Positions 36,964-44,467 of a DNA stretch of 64,000 bases are shown here, in pieces. Source of the stretch: Microbacterium proteolyticum. Its GTDB lineage: Bacteria; Actinomycetota; Actinomycetes; Actinomycetales; Microbacteriaceae. Within the stretch, counting starts at the first letter, position 1; the number at the start of each line of letters is the position of its first letter. Location: positions 3,224,001 to 3,288,000 of the forward strand of contig NZ_JAUSZZ010000001.1 of NCBI RefSeq assembly GCF_030818075.1, read 5' to 3'. The translations under genes and the position numbers were made by a program. The notes beneath the pieces were generated by a model. It saw only the letters and a program-made list of their open reading frames with translations. It was not told the DNA's origin and did not search any database.

Positions 36964-38913
36964 TCAGTCGGCGGAGATCTCGACGCCGGCGGCGCGGAAC
37001 GGCGCGAGAGTGCGCTCCAGCGGCGACCAGCCGCGCGGATCGAGCGGAACGAGCACGCAACGTCCGGCCCGGGCCGCGGCGCGCTCGAGCTGAGTGCGCA
37101 GGTCCCCCGTCGCTGTTCGCGGGTCGGCACGGCCGGCGAGATCGACCGTGGGCTGGCCGTCGCTGACGATCACGAGACGGCAGCGCTCGCGCGGGGCGTC
37201 GGCGAACTCCTCGAGGGCCCGGCGCACGGCATCCGCGAGGGGCGTTCCTCCCCCGCCCTCGGCGCTCGCGCGCTGCAGCGCGGCGCGGGCGCGCGAGACG
37301 CGCGGCGTGCGCTCCTGCACGAGGCGGGCGTAGGCACCGGCGGCGAGGATCACGCTCACGTCTCCCCGGTCGCGGTAGACGTGTCCGAGGGCGACATCGG
37401 CGACGCGCCGCGCGTGGGCGGCTCCGGCGGCGCCCATCGACGACGACCCGTCGACCACGACGACCGTGTGCGTCGCCGTGGGCTGCGCGCGCAGCCGACC
37501 GCGCAGGTCGTCGCGACGGACGACGAGCTCTCCCCGCGCCCCCGCGGCCGCGTGCCGGTGCACGGCACGCTGGAGGGAGGGCAGCATCGAGATGCGGCCA
37601 TCGGCGCGTTCCGGTGCGACGATGCGTCCCGGGCGGCCGCGGCCGCTGCCCGCCCGTGTCGCACCGCGGCGGGCGGAGCGCCCCGACCGCACCGTCGCGC
37701 GCGCGGGCGGATCCGTGAGGACCGGCACGGCGAGGGCGGCCGCGCGGACGGAGGGCATCGCGTCGGGGTCGCCGTCGACCGCGGTTCCGGCCTCGGGGGC
37801 GGCAGCGCCGGCATCGCCGCGATCGGGCGCCGAAGAGCCGTGACCGCGCGGTCCATGCGACGTGTGAGGCGGCGCATCAGCGTCGGCGTCCGGTCCGCAG
37901 GCATCGCCGGCACCGGGCTCATCGGGCGCCGCGGTGCCGTCGGACGCGTCGTCGCCCGTTTTGTCGGCGCGTGTCTCGTCGGCGGGGTCGCCGCTGCCGT
38001 CGGATCCGCCGGGCTCGGCTGCGTCGACGGCATCGGGCGCGTCCGCGTCGTCGCCCCCTGCACCGGGCGGCTCCGGGCCCGTGGTGGCTTCGTCGCCGCC
38101 CTGGTCTCCTCCGACGCCGCCGCCGACCGGCTCGTCGGGGTCATCGGCATCCGATTCGGGGACGTCGTCGTCCACGGTGGCGGGGCCGGGGTCCTCGCCC
38201 GCGCCCGTGAGCCCCCGCCCGTGCGGTACCGCCACCCACGCGCGTACGACGGCGACCGGGTCGCCGTCGTAGCCCGTGTCGACGAGGGCGGATGCCAGCG
38301 CGCAGGCCGCGACGTCGAGAGCGCCGTCGTGCACGCCGTGGGCGGCGAGGGCGGCGATGACGCGACGCCAGAGTCCCGCCTCGCCCTCGCCCGGGGGCCG
38401 ACGCCCCGGCGGAACGACCGCGTCGACGTCGACGACGGCCGTGCAGCGGCGGCGGACGGCGGCGGGCAGCGTCGCCGCATCCGCGCACAGGGCGAGGGTG
38501 CGATCGGCCCGGGGCGGCGACTGGTGGGTATCCGCGAGGCGGAGGACCCCGTCGGCGTGCGGGCGCAGCTGACGGAAGAGTGTCTCGGCGCGATGCGCGT
38601 CACCCGCGAGCGCGAGCCCGAACGGCGCACCCGAGCACCACGCCTCGATCGTCGCGTGGACCGCGGCCGGCAGGACGATCTCGCCACCGAGACGAGCCCG
38701 CAGGTCGGCTGCGCGCGGCGAGGCGCTCTCGCCACCGACACGAGCCCGCGCGTCGGCTGCGCGGTCCACGCGCGGCGAGGCGCTCTCGCCACCGACACGG
38801 CCCCGCACCTCGGCTGCGCGGTCCGTGCGCGGCGAAGCGCTCTCGCCACCGACACGGGTCCGCACCTCGGCTGCGCGGGCCGCGGGGGTGGCCTCGCGCG
38901 AGCGCGTCGTCAC
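36964..38913 (-). CDS. VWA-domain protein, magnesium/cobalto-chelatase subunit D-like
   Basis: 649 aa. Partner of the AAA+ protein upstream. An N-terminal ChlD-like, degenerate ATPase region follows three 19-residue repeats (about residues 8-65). A long acidic Asp/Pro/Gly linker comes next (about 230-360). The C-terminal von Willebrand A domain has the MIDAS motif DGSSSMG (about residue 489), Thr in GGGTPLADAV, and Asp in VSDGQPT. The GTG start overlaps the preceding stop (GTGA). There is no large chelatase subunit (ChlH/CobN) in the window, so a general MoxR-like or metal-insertion remodelling role is possible. Confidence 0.85.
   Translation of the reverse strand: MTTRSREATPAARAAEVRTRVGGESASPRTDRAAEVRGRVGGESASPRVDRAADARARVGGESASPRAADLRARLGGEIVLPAAVHATIEAWCSGAPFGLALAGDAHRAETLFRQLRPHADGVLRLADTHQSPPRADRTLALCADAATLPAAVRRRCTAVVDVDAVVPPGRRPPGEGEAGLWRRVIAALAAHGVHDGALDVAACALASALVDTGYDGDPVAVVRAWVAVPHGRGLTGAGEDPGPATVDDDVPESDADDPDEPVGGGVGGDQGGDEATTGPEPPGAGGDDADAPDAVDAAEPGGSDGSGDPADETRADKTGDDASDGTAAPDEPGAGDACGPDADADAPPHTSHGPRGHGSSAPDRGDAGAAAPEAGTAVDGDPDAMPSVRAAALAVPVLTDPPARATVRSGRSARRGATRAGSGRGRPGRIVAPERADGRISMLPSLQRAVHRHAAAGARGELVVRRDDLRGRLRAQPTATHTVVVVDGSSSMGAAGAAHARRVADVALGHVYRDRGDVSVILAAGAYARLVQERTPRVSRARAALQRASAEGGGGTPLADAVRRALEEFADAPRERCRLVIVSDGQPTVDLAGRADPRTATGDLRTQLERAAARAGRCVLVPLDPRGWSPLERTLAPFRAAGVEISAD
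38720..38890. repeat. 57-bp tandem repeat, 3 copies, inside the VWA gene
   Basis: Copies begin at 38720, 38777 and 38834, each with GAGGCGCTCTCGCCACCGAC (third with one change). In the protein this is a 19-residue unit containing VGGESASPR, repeated three times near the N-terminus. A diverged related stretch, coding for the conserved LRARLGGEIVLP, lies at about 38672-38719 and looks like the source of the expansion. Confidence 0.85.
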
Positions 38914-39845
38914 GCGACGCGCCGCCCGAGCACGGACGCCGCCGCGACCCGCACGCGGGCGGCCGCCGCCGTGACCGGCTCGAGGGCCGTCCGCGGCGCG
39001 CGGTGCTGCAGGGCGGGAACCGCGACGGCCGCGAGATCGTGCACGGTCACGGCCGGCCGACCCGCCAGCGCGGCCGCCGCGCGAGCCGCCCGCACGAGCA
39101 CGAGCTCGGCGCGGTGCCCCACCGCCCGCGCATCGACGCAGATGCGAACGGCCGCCTCGAGCACGTCGTCGCCGAGGTCGACGGCGGCGCACCGTTCGCG
39201 TGCGAGGCGGATGCGCGCGGCCAGCCGCTCCTCCCGCTCCGCCCACTCGAGCGTGAAGGCCCCGGGATCCCGCTCGAACGCCACACGGCGGCGCACGATC
39301 TCCCACCGCTGCTCGACGTCGCGGATCGTCGCGACCGGCGTCGACAGGCCGAAGCGGTCTTCGAGCTGCGGGCGCAGTTCGCCCTCCTCGGGATTGCCGC
39401 TGCCGACCAGCACGAACCGGGCGGGGTGCGTGTGGCTGAGACCGTCGCGCTCCACGGTGTTCACGCCCGACGCCGCGACATCGAGCAGCAGGTCGACGAG
39501 GTAGTCGTCGAGCAGGTTGACTTCGTCGATGTACAGGATGCCGCCGTGCGCCGCCGCGAGCAGCCCCGGCGCGTAGGCGATCTCACCGCGGAGCGCGCGG
39601 TCGATGTCGAGCGATCCGAGTACGCGGTCCTCGCTCGCCCCGAGCGGCAGGTCGACCACGGGCATGTCCAGTCCCTCGCGAGCGAGCAGCTGCCCGAGGC
39701 CGCGCACGGTGGTCGACTTCCCCGTCCCCCGATCGCCGAGCGCCAGCACCCCGCCGACCGCGGGGTCCACCGCGCAGAGGGTGAGGGCGTGGCGCAGCTC
39801 GTCCTGACCGATGACGGCGGTGAACGGGAAGACGGGTGAGGTCAT
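38910..39845 (-). CDS. AAA+ ATPase, magnesium-chelatase subunit I-like (ChlI/BchI family)
   Basis: 311 aa. P-loop GDRGTGKST (about residue 39), Walker B ILYIDEVNLLDDYLVDLLLDVAASG with the ChlI-specific insertion, sensor 1 VLVGSGNPEEGELRPQLLDRF-type sequence, and Arg-rich lid. Such proteins pair with VWA subunits to load metals or remodel partner proteins. ATG 39845 is 7 bases after a TACAAT -10; the alternative ATG at 39854 would sit within that promoter. A 21-bp Fur-family palindrome overlaps the -10, so the operon should be metal-regulated. Confidence 0.9.
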   Translation of the reverse strand: MTSPVFPFTAVIGQDELRHALTLCAVDPAVGGVLALGDRGTGKSTTVRGLGQLLAREGLDMPVVDLPLGASEDRVLGSLDIDRALRGEIAYAPGLLAAAHGGILYIDEVNLLDDYLVDLLLDVAASGVNTVERDGLSHTHPARFVLVGSGNPEEGELRPQLEDRFGLSTPVATIRDVEQRWEIVRRRVAFERDPGAFTLEWAEREERLAARIRLARERCAAVDLGDDVLEAAVRICVDARAVGHRAELVLVRAARAAAALAGRPAVTVHDLAAVAVPALQHRAPRTALEPVTAAAARVRVAAASVLGRRVA

Positions 39846-39852
39846 GGCATCC

Positions 39853-39877
39853 ATTGTATTGAGAACGCTTCTCAATA
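39853..39877 (-). promoter_or_regulatory. Promoter of the chelatase-like operon with Fur/Zur-type operator
   Basis: The -10 TACAAT (minus strand, 39858-39853) overlaps by two bases a 21-bp perfect palindrome (39857-39877): arms TATTGAGAA and TTCTCAATA with a 3-base centre. The core TTGAGAA-N3-TTCTCAA is characteristic of Fur-family (Fur, Zur, Mur) operators. A bound repressor would occlude the -10 directly. Which family member binds is not decidable from sequence; Zur is my first guess. Confidence 0.75.
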
Positions 39878-39894
39878 GATGGACGCCTCGATGC

Positions 39895-40656
39895 TCACCT
39901 CAGCGCGAGCGTCCGCTCCGCAGCGCTCACGAGCGCGCGTCCGTAGGAGGGGCCGTGACCTGCCGCGTGCACCGCCAGCGGGTGGAGCTGATGGAGGGGC
40001 ACGCGGGCGCGCCATCCCTCCCGCAGGGGGTGAGCCGCGTCGTAGGAGGCGACGATCTCTTCGAGGAACGGGCACCCGAACAGGGCCAGCATCGCCAGGT
40101 CGGTCTCGCGATGGCCGCCGTGCGCCGCGGGATCGATGAGCACGACACCCTCGTTCGACCAGAGGACGTTCCCCGCCCACAGGTCGCCGTGCAGGCGGGC
40201 AGGAGACTCGTCGTCGTCGAACGCGCCGTCGGCGATGAGGGCGCACGCGCGGCGCACCAGCGCTGCCCCGGATGCCGAGAGGTTGCCGGCGGCGACGGCG
40301 ACGGCGAGGAACGGCTCGACGCGCTGGGCGGCGTAGAACGCTCCCCAGGTGGGGGTGGGGCGCGCGGGTTGAGAGCGCCGGCCGATGAAGATGTCGCCGC
40401 GCCAGCCGGGCGGCGGCGAACCGAACGCGTCGGCACCGGCCGCGTGCGTCGTGGCGAGCGCGGCGCCGAAGGCACGGGCGGCGTCCGCCGTGGGTCGCGC
40501 TTCACCGACGCGTTCGAGGGTGATGCGTCCCTCGACCACCTCGACGACCCGGGCGATGCGCGCACCGCGCGCCTCAGCGAGCCAGCTCAGTCCCGCGGCC
40601 TCGGCGGCGAAGAAGCCGGCGGGCGCATCGGACCGGGTCTTCACGTGCTGTTCCAT
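39895..40656 (-). CDS. Fructosamine kinase family protein
   Basis: 253 aa. FN3K/APH-like kinase that phosphorylates fructosamines or ribulosamines, repairing glycated amines. Catalytic loop LHGDLWAGNVLW and the Mg-binding LIDPAAHGGHRETDLAML are clear; GAFYAAQRVEPFL matches the family. ATG 40656. It ends 17 bases before the Fur-type operator of the next operon, so it is separate from the chelatase-like genes. Confidence 0.9.
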   Translation of the reverse strand: MEQHVKTRSDAPAGFFAAEAAGLSWLAEARGARIARVVEVVEGRITLERVGEARPTADAARAFGAALATTHAAGADAFGSPPPGWRGDIFIGRRSQPARPTPTWGAFYAAQRVEPFLAVAVAAGNLSASGAALVRRACALIADGAFDDDESPARLHGDLWAGNVLWSNEGVVLIDPAAHGGHRETDLAMLALFGCPFLEEIVASYDAAHPLREGWRARVPLHQLHPLAVHAAGHGPSYGRALVSAAERTLALR

Positions 40657-40673
40657 CGCTCCAGTCTGTCGCG

Positions 40674-40696
40674 ATGTCGGAGGTCACCGGCACGAT
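40674..40696 (+). promoter_or_regulatory. RecA-NDp-like element of the endonuclease gene (weak -10)
   Basis: ATGTCGGAG at 40674-40682, 8 bases, then CACGAT at 40691-40696, 6 bases before ATG. Spacing is exact but the -10 starts with CA instead of TA. Confidence 0.4.
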
Positions 40697-40702
40697 GGAC
40701 GC

Positions 40703-41485
40703 ATGAGCGACGGTTACGACTCCGACTTCCTCGGCATCCCCCTCCCCCTCCCCGAGCCCGAGCGGGCGACCACGCGACTGGACTACCCGCGGTTCTCGGT
40801 GCTGCTCGATGAAGAGCGGCGTTTCGCCGCGGTCACCGGCGTCGTCATCGACGGGGCGAGCCTGCGCGACCAGCCGCGCACCGGCGAATGGCGCCTCGAC
40901 CCGCGTGTCGACGACGAGGCGCAAGCCGGTCCCGAGGTGTACAGCCGCAACGACCTCGACCGCGGCCACCTCGTGCGTCGACGCGATCCGGGGTGGGGCT
41001 CGGCCTCCGAGGCCCAGGATGCCACCGAGGCGACGTTCTTCTACACGAACGCCGCCCCGCAGGCCGCCGGGTTCAACCAGTCGAAGGAGCTGTGGCTCGG
41101 TCTCGAGGACCACGTGTTGGCGTATGCCGAGACCACCGACCAGCGGATCGCGGTGTTCACCGCCCCGGTGCTCGATGAGGACGACCCGCCGTACCGCGGG
41201 ATCCGGGTGCCGCTGCGGTTTTGGAAGATCGCTGCCTGGCGCAGCAGCGACGCTCTGGCCGCCGCCGGATTCATCCTCGATCAGACCCATCTGGTCGACA
41301 CGCGACAAGGGCTCGTGGTGACTCCGCTCGGCGCCTTCCGCACGTTCCAGGCGCCGATCGCCGACATCGCGGCCGAGGCCGGCATCGACGTGGGCCCGCT
41401 CGCCATCGCCGACACGTTCGTGCGTCGAGGTCTGCGGCCCGTCGCGGCGCGCGAGCTGCAGGGCGTCGACGACATCGTGCTGTGA
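40703..41485 (+). CDS. DNA/RNA non-specific endonuclease (NucA/EndoG family)
   Basis: 260 aa. The beta-beta-alpha-Me signature DRGH is in NDLDRGHLVRRRD (about residue 90), with the metal-binding Asn in FYTNAAPQAAGFNQ about 30 residues later. There is no signal peptide, which is unusual because many family members are secreted; here it may be intracellular or released by lysis. Converges with a methyltransferase gene, 7 bases between stops. Start ATG 40703. Confidence 0.88.
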   Translation: MSDGYDSDFLGIPLPLPEPERATTRLDYPRFSVLLDEERRFAAVTGVVIDGASLRDQPRTGEWRLDPRVDDEAQAGPEVYSRNDLDRGHLVRRRDPGWGSASEAQDATEATFFYTNAAPQAAGFNQSKELWLGLEDHVLAYAETTDQRIAVFTAPVLDEDDPPYRGIRVPLRFWKIAAWRSSDALAAAGFILDQTHLVDTRQGLVVTPLGAFRTFQAPIADIAAEAGIDVGPLAIADTFVRRGLRPVAARELQGVDDIVL

Positions 41486-41492
41486 GACCCGC

Positions 41493-42095
41493 TCAGCGCA
41501 CCCGCACCGCGTGCAGCAGCGTGTCGATGGCGGCCGCCGCGTGTCCGTCGCGCAGTTCGGCATCCGCGCTGGTTCGCACGATCCGCTCGCACCGTTCGAC
41601 GCGGAAACGATCGTCGAGGGCGCCGCGTAGGAGTTCCGGGGTGTACAGGATCGCGGGGTCGGACGGACCGTGCCCGCCCGCCGCGATGTTCTCGACATCG
41701 TGGCCGATGACGAGGAGCGTTCCCCCGGGAGCGACCCACTCCGCGATCCGCGCGACGGCCGCCGCGCTGTCGGCGAGGTGCAGATAGCACGAGACGACGA
41801 GGTCAATCGGCGCCGCGGGCTCCCACTCGTGCACGTCGGCGTGAACCCAGGTCACGGCGTCGCCGCCGGGCCGCGCCGCTGCGAGTGCGAGCCCCGCTTC
41901 CGAGAAGTCCACGCCGGTGCAGCGCCAGCCGCGCTCGGCCAGCCAGACGGCTGTGCGTCCGTCGCCGGTGGCGACATCGATCGCGGCTCCCGGCGCGAGA
42001 GCCGCCGCGATCTCCCGCACGACAGCGGGCGGTTGAGTCGCCCAGACTCCCCCGGCTGATGCGCGGTATCGCTCGTCCCACTGCGTGGCATCCAT
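41493..42095 (-). CDS. Class I SAM-dependent methyltransferase
   Basis: 200 aa. Motif I AIDVATGDGRTAVWLAERGW, acidic loop GVDFSEAGL, motif II-like LVVSCYLHL, and VAPGGTLLVIGHD after it: a small-molecule or TehB-like methyltransferase. N-terminal WDERYRASAGGVWATQPP is typical of the family. ATG 42095; TAGGGT is visible 24-29 bases upstream with a GAGGGAG ribosome-binding site. Substrate unknown. Confidence 0.87.
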   Translation of the reverse strand: MDATQWDERYRASAGGVWATQPPAVVREIAAALAPGAAIDVATGDGRTAVWLAERGWRCTGVDFSEAGLALAAARPGGDAVTWVHADVHEWEPAAPIDLVVSCYLHLADSAAAVARIAEWVAPGGTLLVIGHDVENIAAGGHGPSDPAILYTPELLRGALDDRFRVERCERIVRTSADAELRDGHAAAAIDTLLHAVRVR

Positions 42096-42308
42096 TCGAC
42101 TCCCTCTCGTCGTTGCCACCCTAGGCGCGTCGCGTATTCGCACCGATCCGCGCGGGCCCGACCGTAGCCTCAGCGATCCGCACGACCCCAGCCCCGCCAC
42201 CGCGATCACGACGGAGGTTGCGCCAGCGCCGTGCGCCCAGCCGCCCCCTGCGACACAGGTCGCGCAGATCGCTGAGACAGCGCCTGCGACCCGCCGCCGG
42301 CACGACGA

Positions 42309-42338
42309 AGCCCCGCCGCCCACACGGGCGACGGGGCT
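42309..42338. terminator. Terminator of the luciferase-like/FMN reductase operon
   Basis: A 13-bp stem with a single C-A mismatch and an ACAC loop, 12 bases past the FMN reductase stop. Confidence 0.75.
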
Positions 42339-42350
42339 CTGCGACAGGGC

Positions 42351-42995
42351 TCACTCCCCCGACAGACCGCCCAGCAGGTGACCGAACGAGCGGCCCTCGC
42401 CGAGGTATGACGACGGGTCGAACGGATCGGCATCCTGGACGGGTTCGCGGGCCGCGATGGCGTCCGCGAACTCCCGGGCGCCGCGCTCGACGCGCGAGCC
42501 GAGAGGGGCGACCTCGTCGGCGTTCGCGCCCCAGTCGCTGGATGCCGCGAACACACCCGTCGGCACGGGGTTGGCGTGCAGGTAGGTGAAGAGCGGACGG
42601 ATCGCGTAGTCGATCGCGAGCGAGTGGCGGGCCGTGCCGGCGTTGGCGCCGATGAGCACCGGGGTGCCGCCGAGCGCTTGCGGGTCGAGCACGTCGATGA
42701 ACGACTTGAACAGACCCGAGTAACTCGTCGAGAAGATCGGCGTGACGGCGATGATGCCGTCGGCCGAGACGACCGTGTTGATCATCTGCTCGAGCGGGGC
42801 CGGGGCGAAACCGGTGAGCAGGTTGTCGGTGAGGTCGTGCGCGTAGTCGCGCAGCTCGAAGACGTCGCTCGTGGCGTCGATCCCGCGGGCGCGCAGCTCG
42901 GCGAGCGCGGCGTGGGCCAGCCGGTCACCCAGCATGCGCGTCGACGACGGGGTCGACAGCCCCGCGGTCACGACCGCGATGCGGCGGGCGGCCAT
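42351..42995 (-). CDS. NADPH-dependent FMN reductase (CE1759 family)
   Basis: 214 aa. Flavodoxin-like: VVTAGLSTPSSTRML phosphate-binding loop, then TPIFSTSYSGLFKSFIDVL. It supplies reduced FMN to the luciferase-like monooxygenase upstream, from which it is separated by one base. The pair corresponds to the CE1758/CE1759 families seen together in actinobacteria. Start ATG 42995. Confidence 0.88.
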   Translation of the reverse strand: MAARRIAVVTAGLSTPSSTRMLGDRLAHAALAELRARGIDATSDVFELRDYAHDLTDNLLTGFAPAPLEQMINTVVSADGIIAVTPIFSTSYSGLFKSFIDVLDPQALGGTPVLIGANAGTARHSLAIDYAIRPLFTYLHANPVPTGVFAASSDWGANADEVAPLGSRVERGAREFADAIAAREPVQDADPFDPSSYLGEGRSFGHLLGGLSGE

Positions 42996-42996
42996 C

Positions 42997-44226
42997 TCAG
43001 GCACCCACCTTGGTCGCTGCCGCACCGAAGGCGCTGCCCGAACGGGGGGCGGCATCCTGGTACGGGCTGCCCGCGGTGAGGTTGTCGCCGCGGTTCGCAC
43101 CGGGCACGGCCTGGCGCGGGGCGGCGCCGGCGTAGATCTTCTCGACCAGGTTGGCGTGCGTGGGCGCGTCGGGCACCTCGGCCGGACGGTTCACCTGAAG
43201 CTCCTTGCGCAGCACGGGCACGACCTCGGAGCCGAGGATGTCGAGCTGCTCCAGCACGGTCTTGGTCGGCAGGCCCGCGTGGTCGATGAGGAAGAGCTGG
43301 CGCTGGTAGTCGCCGAAGGTCTCGCGCATCGCGGCGTAGCGGTCGATGACCTGCTGCGGCGAGCCGACGGTCAGCGGGGTCATCTGGCTGAAGTCCTCGA
43401 GGCTCGGGCCGTGGCCGTAGACCGGCGCATTGTCGAAGTACGGGCGGAACTCCCGCACCGCGTCCTGCGAGTTCGCGCGCATGAACACCTGGCCGCCGAG
43501 GCCGACGATCGCCTGCTGGGGCGTGCCGTGGCCGTAGTGGGCGAAGCGCTCGCGGTACAGCGTGATGAGGCGCTGGTAGTGCTCCTTGGGCCAGAAGATG
43601 TTGTTGGCGAAGAAACCGTTGCCGTAGTACGCGGCCTGCTCGGCGATCTCGGGCGTGCGGATCGAGCCGTGCCACACGAAGGGGGGTACACCGTCGAGCG
43701 GGCGCGGAGTCGAGGTGAAGCCCTGCAGCGAGCTGCGGAACTTGCCCTCCCAGTCGACGACGTCTTCGCGCCACAGCTTGTGCAGCAGGTCGTAGTTCTC
43801 GATGGTGAGCGGCAGGCCCTGGCGAATGTCCTTGCCGAACCACGGGTACACGGGGCCGGTGTTGCCGCGGCCGAGCATGAGGTCGGCGCGACCGCCCGAC
43901 ACGTGCTGCAGCATCGCGAAGTCTTCGGCGATCTTCACCGGGTCGTTCGTGGTGATGAGCGTCGTCGAGGTCGTGAGGATGAGGCGCTCGGTCTGCGCGG
44001 CGATGTACGCCAGCGTCGTCGTGGGCGACGACGACCAGAACGGCGGGTTGTGGTGCTCGCCGAGGGCGAAGACGTCGAGGCCGACCTCTTCGGTGTGCTT
44101 GGCGATCGTGAGCGTGTCCTTGACGCGCTGGGCTTCGCTCGGGGTCTTGCCGGTGGTCGGGTCCTGGGTGATGTCGCTCACCGTCATGACGCCGAACTGC
44201 ATGCCGGGCCAGTTGCTCTCACTCAT
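42997..44226 (-). CDS. FMN-dependent luciferase-like monooxygenase (CE1758 family)
   Basis: 409 aa. LLM-class flavin enzyme: FALGEHHNPPFWSSSPT near the N-terminus, TTSTTLITTNDPVKIAEDFAMLQHVSGGRADLMLGRG, and the long C-terminal arm of this subfamily. Uses FMNH2 delivered by the reductase encoded next. The substrate is unknown. ATG 44226 is preceded by GGAGG with 8-base spacing. An AT-rich inverted repeat 16 bases upstream is a likely operator. Confidence 0.9.
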   Translation of the reverse strand: MSESNWPGMQFGVMTVSDITQDPTTGKTPSEAQRVKDTLTIAKHTEEVGLDVFALGEHHNPPFWSSSPTTTLAYIAAQTERLILTTSTTLITTNDPVKIAEDFAMLQHVSGGRADLMLGRGNTGPVYPWFGKDIRQGLPLTIENYDLLHKLWREDVVDWEGKFRSSLQGFTSTPRPLDGVPPFVWHGSIRTPEIAEQAAYYGNGFFANNIFWPKEHYQRLITLYRERFAHYGHGTPQQAIVGLGGQVFMRANSQDAVREFRPYFDNAPVYGHGPSLEDFSQMTPLTVGSPQQVIDRYAAMRETFGDYQRQLFLIDHAGLPTKTVLEQLDILGSEVVPVLRKELQVNRPAEVPDAPTHANLVEKIYAGAAPRQAVPGANRGDNLTAGSPYQDAAPRSGSAFGAAATKVGA

Positions 44227-44241
44227 GATGCGCCTCCTACT

Positions 44242-44261
44242 TGTATGCATCTGAATATACA
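44242..44261. promoter_or_regulatory. AT-rich inverted repeat before the luciferase-like gene
   Basis: TGTAT and ATACA arms flank a 10-base centre, in an unusually AT-rich 20-base segment for this genome. Position and form suit a MarR-type operator. No regulator gene is adjacent. Confidence 0.5.
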
Positions 44262-44335
44262 TGGTGGAACGCATCGCGCCGAGGTTTATTCCCGGCCCCC
44301 GGCCCCGCGACCGCGCGGCCGGGAGCAAGGCCGCC

Positions 44336-44412
44336 GAAGTCGCACGATCCGCGCGAGATCACACGCTCGACGGCGACCCGAATGCGTCGTTTCGCGCGGA
44401 TCGTGTGACTTC
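44336..44412. terminator. Long inverted repeat downstream of efeB
   Basis: Arms 44336-44356 and 44392-44412 are complementary at 20 of 21 positions, with a 35-base spacer. It lies 56-132 bases past the efeB stop and before the luciferase-like gene promoter. It may end the efe transcript; the long spacer also allows a regulatory or mobile-element origin. Confidence 0.5.
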
Positions 44413-44467
44413 GCGGCTGCGCGGGCGGCGCGGGCACAGGGCGCGACCACGACGGGCACCCGCGGCG

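Noticed and set aside
36964..39845. Chlorophyll or cobalamin magnesium/cobalt chelatase operon
   Set aside because: No ChlH/CobN large subunit or tetrapyrrole genes are present; only the AAA+ and VWA components are found.
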